A stretch of 64,000 bases of DNA from Saxidomus purpurata (GCA_022818135.1 JAFMSR010000009.1:26820536-26884535); one strand, 5' to 3'; positions 13,391-24,262 are shown, counted from the stretch's first letter. Numbers and translations are program-made. Notes: generated from the letters alone by a model not told the origin.

Positions 13391-15425
13391 AACAAGAGGG
13401 TCATGATTGCACTATGTCTCTCACCTGAGTAACATTGCACATTGAAACACGAAAGTAGGTCAAAAGATCATCATCAAGGTCAGTCAAAGGAATTTTGGAA
13501 ATGAGTTTGCAAAACTGCACAAATAGACTTAATTTCAACTCTCTATATTGAAAAATAAAAATTAGGCCAAAGGTCAAGGTCAAGGTCAGCCAATTTCAAA
13601 CTTGAAATCTGCATTCAAAACTGTATGTACATATGTTTCAAATTTCATTGCTGTAGTATCAAAAATAGAAAATAAGGTCAGTAAGTCAAAGCCAATATCA
13701 GTCAATGTCGAAGATGAAATCTACATGCTAAACTGTATACATTGACCAAATTTCATTGATGTAGCTTCGAAAACTGAAAGATTAAGTTCAGCCAAAGTAA
13801 AAACTGAAATCTGCATACAAAACTATAAAAAAAGTTCAAATTTCATTGCTGAATTCTCAAAAACATGAAAGTAGGTCAAGGTCAGCCAATGTCGAAATTA
13901 AAATCTACATGCAAAACTGTATTGATTGTCCAACTTTCACTGATGTAGCTCCGAAAACAGGAAGTAGGTCAATCTGCATTCAAAACCATCCATATAGTTC
14001 AAAATTCATTGATATCGCCCCCAAAAAACAACAAAGTAGCTCACTAGGGAAAGTGACTCCGGGTTTGACCCTGTGGCCCCAAAATCAGTATGGATAATCT
14101 ATTTTTCAAGACCAACATGACTATCTAGTTTGAAAATCATAGGCCAAATGGTTCTCCAGTTAATGAACATAATAGATCTGACACTTGACATTTAACCCAG
14201 TGACCTATATATTAATAAAGGTCACTTACAGGTTAAGATCTACATGTCCATTAAGTTTGCGGATCATTTGTTCAATGGTTCTCGATTTATTGAACATACT
14301 ATGTTCACCTTTGTTATCCCATGGGCGTGGTCAATTTTGACCTGCGGGGCATAATGTGAACAAACTTCGTAGAGGACCAGTCGACAGTGTGTATGCTCTA
14401 TGCAAAGAAGAATTTTGAAGTTCTTCCTATATTCTCTATAAACAGACAAGCGACCCGCAGGGCGTGGTCAAATTTGACCAAAGGGACATAATTTGAACAA
14501 ACTTGGTAGAGGTTCATTAAACAATGTTGCAGACCAAATATCTTAGCTCTAGGCCGTTTCGGAGAACATTTTTTTGAAAATTTCCCTATATAACTCTATG
14601 TAAAACAAGTTTTTTCCTATATAAGTCTGTCTATGCTAAACGAGTGAACCACTAGATGACTCTTGGGATATGATTTGAGCATATTGGTAGAAGTCCACAA
14701 TACAATGCTACAAACCAAATATCTAAGCTCTATGCCTTGTGGTTTTAGACAAAAACATTTTTGAAAATGTCCCTATATAACTCTATGTGAAACAAGTGCC
14801 GGCGGGGTCAATTTTGACCCAAAGATTAGGACTGGGACAACTTGGGAGAGGAACATGCACTAGATGATACTACATTTGTACATATAAAATATCTAAAATT
14901 TTGGTATTTGCGGTTTCTGGCAAGAAATTTTTTAAAGTTTCGTATATTATATATGTAACCCCCAAAGGGCATAGTTTGAACAAACTTCGTAGAGAACCAA
15001 GACAATGCTACTAACCAAATATCTAAGCTCTGAGACTTGCGGTTTTTAGACAATTTTTTTATTATTATAGATCTATCTATTTATAACTCAGGCTATGTAA
15101 AACAAGTGACTACCCTGGCGGGACCAATTTTGACCCGAGGGTATGATTTGAACAAACTTGGTAGAGCACATGGGCCTTGTGGTTTTAAAGAAGAAGATTT
15201 TCAAATAGTTTCTATTTTTAACTTTGGTCGCTATGTTGTTCAGTGAACCGGAACCATTTGAACAAATTTAAAAGAGCTCAATGCCAGGATGCTTCTGGTC
15301 AAGTTTGATGAAATTTCACGAAGTGGCTTATGAGGAGAAGTCATCTGATGCAATTGAAGACAACAGACGACGGACATACATCGATCTAAAAGCTCATACT
15401 GTGCCACTAGCTCGGGTTAGCTAAA
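13391..15425 (+). mobile_element. dispersed modular element, near full-length copy 2
   Basis: Head AACAAGAGGGTCATGATTGC then TCTCACCTGAG. Next is a module rich in AGGTCAAGGTCAGCCAA (13440-14040), then several 150-170 bp body units carrying TCAATTTTGACC, GATTTGAACAAACTTGGTAG, AAATATCTAAGCTCT and TATGTAAAACAAGTGA. The tail module (15255-15425) has AATGCCAGGATGCTTCTGGT, ACAGACGACGGACATAC and a degraded GGTTAGCTAAAA end. Intact copies have GCTCACCTGAG near the start and CAGGTGAGC at the end, which are reverse complements. No long open frame exists, so it is probably a non-autonomous repeat. Confidence 0.75.
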
Positions 15426-15614
15426 AAAACAACTAATAGAACTCTCAATATGAAAGCATTCGAATGAACACCACACCTTTTCACACCATGAATAAACGTC
15501 ACAATGGTTATTCGTTATTTTTATAATTAATTGAACTAGTCAAATGTTGATGTAAAGCATCAAAGACGCTGAGATATAATACAGAATCAAAGTACTGAAA
15601 GTTCTAAAAGGCTT

Positions 15615-16588
15615 TAGTGTGTGCAAGATTTCTCAAATTCAGTTGGATTACGTGGAATATTAGGCGCACTATAATGACAAGAGAGCTGTGATGCAGATAT
15701 AAATTCATACGCTGTTACTTATACCAAAGTATTGTCGGAGTATGCCATTCAAAACTCTTAACATTGAAAGGAAATTGTTAAATCTGAAGAAGTTGTCGTC
15801 TGGCACATAACTTTCCTAAGTTTGGTGGCCATTACGACCGCTCGAAAAATTCGTCCTCCTGGGTGTAAACTTTAGTATAATACTTGTTGTTGAACTCGAA
15901 GTATAAACTTGAGACATGTAGATCATCGATCATACAAGTTTCCGTGACCACATTCACTGTTTGCTTCAAAAGCTGAATGCTGAGTTTATTTCATGTTTTT
16001 CGGTTGTTTATTGTAATACAATGTTAGGTTATCAGGATATGAAGTCACTGTTTTCTCTAACTTTTACCCGTCTTTAAGTCTTCAAAAAAGTATAGCATAG
16101 TGTGTGCAAGATTTCTCAAGTTCAGTTGGATTACGTGAAATATTAGACGCACTATAATGACAAGAGAGCTGTGATGCAGATATAAATTCATACGTTGTTA
16201 TTTACCAAAGTATTGTCGGAGTATGCCATTCAAAACTCTTAACATTGAAATGAAATTGTTAAATCTGAAGAAGTTGTCGTCTGACACATAACTTTCCTAA
16301 GTTTGGTGGCCATTACGATCGCTCGAGAAATTCGACCTCCTGGGTGTAAATATTATACTTGCTGTTTCACTCGAAGTATAAACTTGAGACATGAAGATCC
16401 TCAATCATACAAGTTTCCGTGATCACATTCGCTGTTTCCATTGTCGCTCGATTGCTTCAAAAGCTGAACGCTGAGTTTATTTAATGTTTTTCGGTATTTT
16501 ACTATAATACAATGTTAGGTTATCAGGATATGAAGTCACTGTTTTCTCTAACTTTTACCCGTCTTTAAGTCTTCAAAAAAGTATAGCA
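15615..16588. repeat. tandem duplication, about 483 bp unit, two copies
   Basis: Copy 1 (15615-16097) and copy 2 (16098-16588) both begin TAGTGTGTGCAAGATTTCTC and end TCAAAAAAGTATAGCA. They differ by scattered substitutions and small indels: copy 2 has a short extra segment near 16437 and lacks a few bases near 16350. No protein or RNA similarity is recognised in the unit. Confidence 0.9.
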
Positions 16589-17480
16589 GTTATAGAGCTG
16601 GAATTATAACGTCATTGACGTCATCATTCTGACGTAAAACGCGTCCGTCGTGTCGCGCAGTTTTAGGCATCATATCAATAAAATATCAAAGCATGGTCTT
16701 TTCAACATTAAATAAACGGAAAAAATGTTTGTGTCTGTGAAAGGTCGAGATATATTATAATTTGTAAACATCAGAAGTAGTAATTTTCACTGTTGTTTGC
16801 CTATCGTGGAGCTATGACTTTTGGTGCTCACCCAGTGAAATATATCTTCACCTTAAACTGAAACAAGCTATCTCTACGTCATTCGACATCATAACTCGGT
16901 ATAAACTGGTCATAAAGTTCCCATAAGCACATTGATTTCAAGTTGTTGGACTAAAGAAATCAATGTTGTCTGAAGGGAATATGCCCCAATCTCTCTATCT
17001 CTCAGTCGCTGAGACAGAAAACAAGTATTATTCAACTACGTCCTTGGAAAACAAAAATAGACCTGAACTAGTAAAACGCGAAGTCATTACACAAAACAAC
17101 CTTTAAACTATATCGGATAGATAATGGGTAATCATTATGAGTCAACGTGACTTCAGAAACAAACACTATTAACCTTTCCCCCTAAAAACCTTCCCCATTT
17201 CTTTTCTTGTCTAAATAAATCTCATAGAGTTTAAACAAAGCACATGTACTTAACACATATACTTTTCGTACAAAGATATGCCTATTTATATGAGTATGCT
17301 AAATAGGTGAGAACCGGAACCAGGCATGTAAAGGGAGGCATCGTGGTGTTTGTGTAGAACGTCGGAGTACTTACCTGAAAGTTTGAAACCTGACGGCGAC
17401 GTCTAAAGTCCATTCATTCAGTGCGAGCACTGGTTCCTTAAAGCAGTCATTTGATTGTTTACGGGACATGTATTATTGCA
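16589..17480. other. unique-looking DNA, no gene seen
   Basis: Starts with a CRE-like TGACGTCAT dyad cluster (16608-16636). It contains TTTTGGTGCTCACCCAGTGA near 16818, related to the interior of the small element at 5101. No coding signal is seen. Confidence 0.45.
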
Positions 17481-17755
17481 GGTGAGATAAATGTTGTTTA
17501 TGGCATGAGTATAATTGCAGGTGAGATCCATGTTTTTATGGCATAAGTATTGTTTCAGGTGAGATAAATGTTGTTTATGGCGTAATAATAATTGCAGGTG
17601 AGATAAATGTTGTTTATGGAATAATAATAATTGCAGGTGAGATAAATGTTGTTTATGGCATAAGTATTATTTGCAGGTGAGTCTTTTTTCAATGCAGGTG
17701 AGATAAATGTTTTCATAGCATAAGTATTGTTTCAGGCGAGATAAGTATTAGATAG
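17481..17755 (+). repeat. minisatellite, about 39 bp unit, with splice-site-like core
   Basis: Seven or so units of TTGCAGGTGAGATAAATGTT followed by GTTTATGGCATAAGTA-type sequence. Each unit contains GCAGGTGAG, which matches both an acceptor AG and a donor GTGAG. Some units are shortened, for example near 17672-17690. Confidence 0.85.
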
Positions 17756-18118
17756 AATACTGTTGGCGAGAATAATAATGTTATTTCGAGGAGGCGTAGT
17801 TCTTTTTTTTCTCGCACGTGATGTAACTGTTTGTTACGGTACAAGTATTGTTGCAGGTGTGATATCGGCCGCTAATAGAGCCGGTATTGTTGAAGTTAGT
17901 CTGCTGCATACTGTTACTGTATTGACTGTTGGTAACGATAAAGGTATTGCAGCATCTGGTGAACTCCTTTCCATGTGTCGAGCGTCATCATAATATTCCC
18001 CATCAATATTTTCCCGATAGAGAAGAATGTACAAAATGAAGCATAAATATGGTTCATTTGCTTCATTTGGAGAATCAAAAACACATCAAATTCAGGTTAT
18101 CGTGCAAAAGGGCGCGAA
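17756..18118. other. short unassigned region
   Basis: A 76-codon plus frame (17763-17993) overlaps a 66-codon minus frame. Neither has recognisable similarity, and both lie between repeats. Confidence 0.4.
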
Positions 18119-18565
18119 TAAATAGTAGAACCCGTTTACAAAGCTGCACACGTGGTCCAAATTTGATGACTGTAGCCTCACAAACAAGAAAGTAGGTCAA
18201 AGAGTCTGGGTAGCTAATGAAATTATTTGGCAAAACTGTTCACATGCTCCAACGTTCGTTTCCTTAATTCGATGTGTTTTGCTTCGATTATCAAAGTGAA
18301 TTAAAGTTATTCGCTTTCTTGGCACATTGTGAAACATGACATCAGTTTTGATGACGTTTTTCTCAGAAACGAGGCACATATCACTCAGAAAACGCCACAT
18401 ATAAGTCGATGTAAAATAATTAGTCCTTTTACAGGGCCAATTTTGACCCCAGGGTGATAATTATTTTAATAATCTTAGTAAAGGGCACTATTCGATGTTT
18501 CACACCAAACCCTAAAGATTTTGAACAAGAATTTGAAATTGTTTAAGAAGTTCCTTATATAGTTT
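18119..18565 (+). mobile_element. dispersed modular element, copy 3, left fragment
   Basis: Carries the head-module phrase AACAAGAAAGTAGGTCAAAG and a body unit GGGCCAATTTTGACCCCAGG. It breaks off after TTCTCAATAAAGG and resumes at about 19637, so a roughly 1.07 kb insertion sits inside it. Confidence 0.6.
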
Positions 18566-18735
18566 ATTCTCAATAAAGGAAGACAAACTCTAATTTCACA
18601 ACGCGTTTCGACTTTAAATCATAGTCTTCATCAGGTGAAGAATACGATAGGAAATGAATAACAAAATGAATAACATAACGTCATGACGTCATTGCATCAT
18701 TGTAGATATGAAACAAGCAAATTGAGTGAATTTAT
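18566..18735 (-). mobile_element. retroelement-like fragment carrying a ribozyme-like motif
   Basis: An insertion in the copy 3 repeat. On the minus strand it contains CTGATGAAGAC and AGTCGAAACGCG, a signature known from Penelope-like elements and retrozymes that carry hammerhead ribozymes. No reverse-transcriptase or GIY-YIG frame is nearby, so only a fragment or a non-autonomous unit is present. Confidence 0.4.
18595..18639 (-). ncRNA. candidate minimal type I hammerhead ribozyme
   Basis: Read on the minus strand: stem I left arm UUCAC (18639-18635), core CUGAUGA (18634-18628), stem II GACU (18626-18623) with AGUC (18613-18610), core GAAA (18609-18606), a two-pair stem III (A-U and C-G) in GAAACGCGU, a U at the cleavage position (18600), and stem I right arm GUGAA (18599-18595). 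All conserved core bases are present and both closing stems pair. The deviations are an extra A between CUGAUGA and stem II, and a GUU rather than GUC cleavage triplet. Very short stem III is a known trait of Penelope-like and retrozyme hammerheads. Activity is unproven. Confidence 0.4.
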
Positions 18736-19636
18736 ATCCCCCGCCAATTCAGCAAATAGCTGAAAAAGAACAACTGGAAAGTATATTGGTCTGTCTGTTT
18801 CAGAAAAAAAGCATTTTTAAAATTAAACACCCCACTGGAGCCTCATCTCCAAGGTGATATTTTATTTCTTCAAGTTACAGTCATAAAGAACTTAATTGTT
18901 GTAATTAAACTAAATCAGTACTACATCTTTCGGACAACAACAATTTTTAAGTTTCTATATAGAATAATTATATAAGAAAAGCACTACATCTCCATTAAGG
19001 GTCTCATTTCTGTAAAAATCCAGTTTCTAAATTTTCTATTGTTAGAGCATACAAGTTGATGATTTGTGCCAAACAAAATAATATTCTGACAAGACTTTTC
19101 AGAAAAAAGAAGCATCCACCCCATTGTGGCCTCATCTCTGAGGGGTATTACTTTTTTCAGCATCTCACTGTGATACAGAACTCAGTTCTTATTACTTTAA
19201 TTAAATCAGTACTATTAGTTTCAGAAAACAAAAAGTTCTAAGTTTTTTAGATAGAGTATTTCAGAACAGCACTACACCCCCTTAAGGGGCCTCATTTCTA
19301 AAAAAAAATCAGAAATTGTAGGGGGTGGATATTAGAAAGATTGATCATTGAATTATTTGAGCCAATTACAATTTAATTTTGATAACCGGTTTCAGAGAAA
19401 TAGAATTTTAATGTTTTTATATTAAATATAGAAGAAAAAAACAATTAAAGGGCAATAACTCTAGAGATACTAATCCGACCTTGACGAAAGATGTGTGTGC
19501 GCCGCGCCATTATGCTATTGTACACTTATTTGAAGTTTCATGAAATTCTATCCATTGGTTCTTGAGTTATGACTCCGGACGGACGGACGAACAGACGGAC
19601 AACGCCAAAACAATATCCATCCGCCTTTGGTAGGGG
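18736..19636 (+). mobile_element. dispersed repeat with internal ~290 bp duplication
   Basis: The phrases CCCACTGGAGCCTCATCTCC (18831) and CCCCATTGTGGCCTCATCTC (19119), and AGCACTACATCTCCATTAAG (18981) and AGCACTACACCCCCTTAAGG (19272), show an internal repeat of about 290 bp. The end has CTCCGGACGGACGGACGAAC and CCATCCGCCTTTGGTAGGGG, then ATAAC, an ending I associate with repeats in molluscan genomes. It sits between two halves of another element, so it inserted later. Confidence 0.6.
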
Positions 19637-19900
19637 ATAACAAGTCAATCGATTTTGATCCAAGAGATATAAGTTAAACACTCTTGGTATAGGACCACTA
19701 GGTGATATTATATATACTAAATATCAAACTTGTAAGTCCGAATCCTTATTGTTTTGAACAAGTATGTCCTTATGTAAAACAAGTGAACCCCAGGCGTGGC
19801 CAATTTTGACTCCAGAGGCATGATAGGTAGAGGAATACTACACATTGACACACGCCAAATATCTAAGCTCTGTGCTTTGTGGTTTTAGAGAAGAAGATAA
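19637..19900 (+). mobile_element. dispersed modular element, copy 3, right fragment
   Basis: Resumes the body units interrupted at 18565: ACTCTTGGTATAGGACCACT, CCCAGGCGTGGCCAATTTTG and GCCAAATATCTAAGCTCTGT. It is interrupted again at about 19900 by the foldback cluster. Confidence 0.6.
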
Positions 19901-20115
19901 ATGAAAGTTTTATTCTAACATTAATGAAAATTTCTCCTATATACACAAAGAAGGATTTGAGCGTGATATACAAAGTATCAACTCCTAGACGTCCGGAACT
20001 ATTTTTGGCTGCTGAAATTCCCGCCTGAGTAATTTTCACACAACATCTATGAGTGTGCATGCGTTGATACTCTTGGAATGGCATTGTTATTAGTAACTTG
20101 ATTTAAACAAAATTA

Positions 20116-20269
20116 GGAAATGGATTTCACTTTTGAGTGATATACCGATAAGTATATCTTTGTGTGGAGTGTAGATGCGTATTAGGCCTGAGTGATTAAT
20201 TACGAAGCATCTAAACGACACACAGTGATATACAAACCGGTATATCACTCAAAAGTAAAATCTATTTCC
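20116..20269 (+). mobile_element. MITE-like hairpin, copy 1
   Basis: Imperfect terminal inverted repeats GGAAATGGATTTCACTTTTG / CAAAAGTAAAATCTATTTCC, each followed by AGTGATATACC-type sequence. The interior TACGAAGCATCTAAACGACA is shared with the copy at 20889-21018 in the same orientation. Confidence 0.75.
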
Positions 20270-20888
20270 ATTCTAACACGTTAATTAAAAATGTTGGAAG
20301 GGGAACTATTTGCTGCGCTTACATGAAGTCGCAACCTTGAACTTGTAGTATTCCGTCGATTCCTTGCATTTCGTGAAACTTTGGCTATTTTTTTTTACTC
20401 CTCAGATAAAACGCTAATAGTCTTAGTTTTGTTGTTGCTGGTATTGCTGGCGATACCGGAAGTGTAGGAAATTTTACTACGATTTGTTTTACAACACGTG
20501 AATTCAGTCACAATACAAATCCACCGTATTAGCGCATGCACACTCGTAGATGTTGCGTGAAAATTACTCGGGAGGGAATTTCAGCAGTCAAAAAAGTTCC
20601 GGGCGCCTAGAGTGATATACTTGGTAGGTATATCACGCTCAAATTCTTCTTTGCCTATATAAGAGAAATTTTCAATAGTGTTAGAATTTGCTATACTTCC
20701 GGTATCGCCTGTAATAACAGCAACGACAAAATAATACGAATAGTGTTTTAATGGAGGAGTGAAAAAGAAGAGTCAAAATTCTACGGAATGCACGAAATGC
20801 CACGGGTACAAAGCAGCGAGTTCATGGTAGTGCAGTAAATAGTACCCCTTCGAACACTTTTTGGCGGTTTAGATTAACTTGTTAGAAT

Positions 20889-21018
20889 GGAAATATATTT
20901 TACTCTTGAGTGATACACCGGTCTCAGAATTCGGCCTTCGTGATTAGATTACTATGCATCTAAACTCCACACAGTGATATACTGACCGGTATTTCACTCA
21001 AAAGTAAAATATGTTTCT
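20889..21018 (+). mobile_element. MITE-like hairpin, copy 2
   Basis: Ends GGAAATATATTTTACTCTTG and CAAAAGTAAAATATGTTTC. Interior TATGCATCTAAACTCCACAC matches copy 1 at 20116-20269, as does the ACCGGTAT(A/T)TCACTC inner end. Confidence 0.75.
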
Positions 21019-21030
21019 TATTCTATTTTT

Positions 21031-22328
21031 TGTCATATCAACCAATTATTTGGTATATTATTACGTAAGAAATGTTCTTGCTAAGTTTCATCAAGATTGA
21101 CCGAGTGGTTTCAGAAGTGATGTACAACGGACGTTGAGTGATCACATTAGCGCTGTACGGTATTTGTGCCAGGTGAGCTACTAACTAAATTGTGCATTTG
21201 TTCATAACTTATGCATTCAAAGTGCGACCTTGGTCTTCAAGGGAAACATTATCTTGCAGTGGTGACCTTTTTTGAATGACTGATAAATGCATGAATATAT
21301 AAAATGTAATATGATTTGCTAGGTATCCCATGAAAACTAGTTTTTTGGTGTTGAGGATTTCTCAGTTTGCCTTATTTTGGTACAGTAGAAATATATAGAA
21401 CTACGTTACATTTTACCGACTATTAACAAAGATGCCTTAAATAAAAACATGGAAAGTGGACGATTTTTTATAGGACTCTGGAGTTGCAGTAGGTATGGAG
21501 CTCCCTTCGCAACTGACGTGGGCTCGATCCTTGATCTTTACACAAATGCAAGATAACTGAGTCAAACCTGCCATTGTCTACAAATTTTAAAGTAAGCATC
21601 GCTGATGAAAATTGCTGGCTCTCTCACTCTGACAGGTGATAGGTTCGAGCCTTGAAGGCATCACCTACAGTAAGCGCTTTACACAGGTCTTAAATGGGTA
21701 TACAGTTGTTCTAAGTAAAGGCATTGTTTAATTATTATAATTGTAATATCTACATTTTATTATATCTGAAAAAACTTCAGTGACATTTTTCCTGCATAGA
21801 GAACGGGCGTCGTTAAAAAGAATACCACACCGTAACATAGATGCTTGACAGTCTGTTACAACTGTTATAATCGAAGCTACTAGTCATCACATTATATAAT
21901 ATAATAAACTGCGGAATTTGGGGGCCTTAAAACCAATATGTTAACATAACGTGTGCTTTGATTGTACAATAATTTTATTTTCATGCATGCAAATCAAATA
22001 TGAATGAAATGTATTATTACTTCAAGGTGCAGAAGACTTATTTGATAAATGGTCAATAGTAACTCTTAATATACGGATTTTAAATGAAACCTTAATTTGG
22101 GTATTACAAAAATGTACATGTTTTCACATGCTTACACAAAATTATGAATAATCAATTAATAACATTAATAATTAATAATTTTGTAAATTGATTTATAGGA
22201 AACACCATTTTGCAAAAACTGTCATTGTGACCCAAATAATTGCATTATAAAGATCTGTTTTAGTTGAATTTTTTTATTATAAACCGACAATTAATAATAA
22301 GACCATCAGAAATTAAATCAACAAGATT
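21031..22328. other. AT-rich DNA with possible decayed tRNA-like repeats
   Basis: Two phrases resemble a Pol III B box, GGGCTCGATCC (about 21521-21531) and AGGTTCGAGCC (about 21642-21652), each followed by moderately structured sequence. They may be remnants of tRNA-derived SINEs, but A boxes are not convincing. The rest is AT-rich. On the minus strand an AATAAA hexamer lies at 22273-22278, downstream of the Sp gene, and could be its polyadenylation signal. Confidence 0.3.
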
Positions 22329-22390
22329 ATATGTCACCTGATGCAATATATGTCACCTGATGGAATATATGTCACCTGATGGAAGACATG
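22329..22390. repeat. 21 bp direct repeat, three copies
   Basis: ATATGTCACCTGATG(C/G)AAT is repeated three times in tandem. It lies about 650 bp beyond the stop of the Sp gene and so could fall in its 3' UTR. Confidence 0.85.
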
Positions 22391-22524
22391 ATTTTCAAAA
22401 GCTTTCGAAATAAAACAGTTCTTAGGGGATCAAAACGAATCAATCAATCTTATCAGAATTCAAGTTTCTGCACGGGAGCACAAACGGACAGGAGTCAAAT
22501 CTCTACGACAGCTCACCATTTCTC

Positions 22525-22600
22525 GAACGGCTGTGGGCGTCCGCCTCCGTGACCGCGTAGTAAGAGCCGCTGACTTGAATCATAAATTAAGGGTCAAGGG
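22525..22600 (+). mobile_element. possible truncated tRNA-SINE head
   Basis: CGCCTCCGTGACCGCGTAGT followed by AAGAGCCGCTGACTTGAATC resembles the 5' half of a tRNA Ser/Leu-type SINE head (A-box part, D-arm and anticodon arm). No B box follows, so the copy would be truncated. An overlapping 83-codon open frame is not supported as a gene. Confidence 0.35.
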
Positions 22601-23040
22601 TAAAAATCATAATATCATAATTTCTGGAAAACGGAATCAACATTTATGCTGGAATAACTTTGTTCATATTTACAATTCCACAAGACACATAAATAGAATA
22701 ATTGAATTTCAAGAAAGAATATATATTATGCAAAAAAGCACGAACGAAATTTCTTCAACATTTCATTATTTCATGTCGAAATAAATATAAACGGAATTCT
22801 GCAAGTCAAATATAAAAGAATTCCTTCCATGTCTATTAATTTCGAACACTTCCGTTATCCATTCACGAGGAGACGGGAATTAAAACTAGCCTTTCTCTAG
22901 CAATGTGAAAACTGGATGACAAATATCTGTTTTTTTTTTCTTTTTATCATTTTTCAAGTTCACAAACAAGATTGATATATATTTCACATTTCACTTTTGC
23001 TAAAAAGGTGCGCGTGTTTCAGCAAGATATGTTCATACTC

Positions 23041-24243
23041 CTACTTGCTTTCTATGCACTTGCTACTTGAAGTATCGTCTGCATTACTTTGCTCTTCCGA
23101 GTCACTTTCACTCTTTTTTGCACCTTCACTGTGTGTTTTTACATGTTTACTCAAATGATCACTGCGCATGAATTTCTTATTACACACCGGACAGGCAAAC
23201 CTCTTTTCACCCGTGTGTGTCCGCAAATGACGCTGAAGTTCGTCAGAGCGCGTGAACCTTTTCCCGCAAAATAACCAGTTACAGATAAAAGGTCTTTCCC
23301 CAGTATGCCAACGTAGATGAGCTTTAAGATGAGACGTTTTCCCATACACCTTCCCACATCCGGGTATATGACAACTATGAATGTTTTTCTTCACCAAATG
23401 AGCACCTGCAGGTCCAAGACGCTCTGCTTCGTGACAGTTCGGACACGCGCAAGTCGCGCGCCCAGAGTACCGTTTAGATGATTTGGAACTAGGAATGTTC
23501 GTAAGTCCTGGTCTTGAAAGGAATGGACTAACTGCGCTGGTTCCCAGATCATTTGGGGACGAATACATTGATTTGTAAGGGTCCTGGAACAATTGTTGTC
23601 CAGTTGAGAACAGTGAATTTGAACTTGAGCTCAGTGAGTGTCCTAACTTCAAATCACCTGGATAACTAGACATTTGTGAATGAAGACCTGACGACGGCGC
23701 GGTCATTTCTGGATATAAATTACCCGTGCCAGTATGCATGTCCCAAAATGGCGCAACGGGATTTACAGTACCAGTCACCTCTGATTTTAAGTTCGATCCT
23801 AAACCAAATGGCCAAGTATCATAGGGTTGTGCGGAAACACCTGCAACTCTGGAATACATTCCTGAAATTCCGCTGTCTGCCCAAGCAGTATCACTATGCA
23901 TCTTCTGCAAGTACGAAGAAGCTTGGGGCGAATCGCTCTGAATGTGTGACCCGGATGTTGTACTTGTCGGATACAGCAAGTCGCTACTATACGGACTACT
24001 TCCGCTAATGCCGGTACTCGTTCTGACGTAACTTGGTGACGTTGTCGGTGCAAAAGACGGACTTCTTTGCTGTGGTACCAGCAAAAAGTTTGACGGATCT
24101 GATGTCGTCTCGGGCTTTTTCCAAGGATGAAAGCCTTTCCCAACGGCAGCATCAGCCAATGGAGGTGGTGACTTTGATGTGATTTTATTGCACTGTGCGG
24201 CAAGCATTGCGAGTGGTGCGCCCCCTAGCGGATGGTGTATATC
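23041..24243 (-). CDS. Sp8/9: Sp6-9 class zinc-finger transcription factor, last coding exon
   Basis: Nuclear DNA-binding activator or repressor of the Sp family. Sp8/9 orthologues act in limb/appendage, neural and ectodermal outgrowth patterning, often under Wnt/FGF control, through GC or GT boxes. Counting from the ATG at 24207 (388 codons, stop TAG at 23041-23043): SP-box motif [12 protein letters not shown] spanning the ATG, the Sp8/9-type [10 protein letters not shown] at 22-31, a Ser/Thr-rich region 45-245, buttonhead box CACPNC at 253-258, and three C2H2 fingers. Finger Cys/His are C279, C284, H297, H301; C309, C314, H327, H331; C339, C342, H355, H359. Specificity segments are [16 protein letters not shown] and RSDHLSKH. 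An acidic tail follows. The frame stays open upstream of that ATG to 24243 ([12 protein letters not shown]), where a pyrimidine-rich tract ending TTTTCAG marks a splice acceptor. The exon is therefore internal at its 5' end and a short upstream coding exon is missing. Vertebrate SP8 also has an isoform starting at the equivalent MLAA methionine, so the internal start may be used too. Confidence 0.97.
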   Translation of the reverse strand, partial: DIHHPLGGAPLAMLAAQCNKITSKSPPPLADAAVGKGFHPWKKPETTSDPSNFLLVPQQRSPSFAPTTSPSYVRTSTGISGSSPYSSDLLYPTSTTSGSHIQSDSPQASSYLQKMHSDTAWADSGISGMYSRVAGVSAQPYDTWPFGLGSNLKSEVTGTVNPVAPFWDMHTGTGNLYPEMTAPSSGLHSQMSSYPGDLKLGHSLSSSSNSLFSTGQQLFQDPYKSMYSSPNDLGTSAVSPFLSRPGLTNIPSSKSSKRYSGRATCACPNCHEAERLGPAGAHLVKKNIHSCHIPGCGKVYGKTSHLKAHLRWHTGERPFICNWLFCGKRFTRSDELQRHLRTHTGEKRFACPVCNKKFMRSDHLSKHVKTHSEGAKKSESDSEEQSNADDTSSSKCIESK

Positions 24244-24262
24244 CTGAAAAGAAAGATTATAA
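24244..24262 (-). other. splice acceptor of the Sp8/9 last coding exon
   Basis: On the minus strand ATAATCTTTCTTTTCAG precedes the codon GAT at 24243. The polypyrimidine tract and AG match the animal acceptor consensus. The position equals the exon boundary expected from the conserved PLAMLAA motif, which continues upstream of the first in-exon methionine. Confidence 0.85.

Larger units (their letters stand above)
19911..21030. mobile_element. compound foldback cluster
   Basis: Two pairs of long imperfect inverted arms are visible. 19911-20064 pairs with 20529-20693 (shared GAAAATTTCTC, TTTGAGCGTGATATAC, GCTGAAATTCCC, AGTAATTTTCAC, GTGTGCATGCG). 20340-20470 pairs with 20694-20815 (shared GCATTTCGTG, ACTCCTC, GCGATACCGGAAGT). 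Two related 130-155 bp hairpin elements lie at 20116-20269 and 20889-21018. No open frame is present. The layout suggests non-autonomous foldback or MITE elements inserted into each other. Confidence 0.7.

Noticed and set aside
22533..22784. 83-codon frame downstream of Sp8/9
   Set aside because: Its start overlaps a tRNA-like SINE head and the rest is AT-rich. No recognisable domain.
23089..24203. Frames of 61-134 codons in other frames across the Sp8/9 exon
   Set aside because: Shadows of the conserved coding frame, which alone carries the SP box, buttonhead box and zinc fingers.
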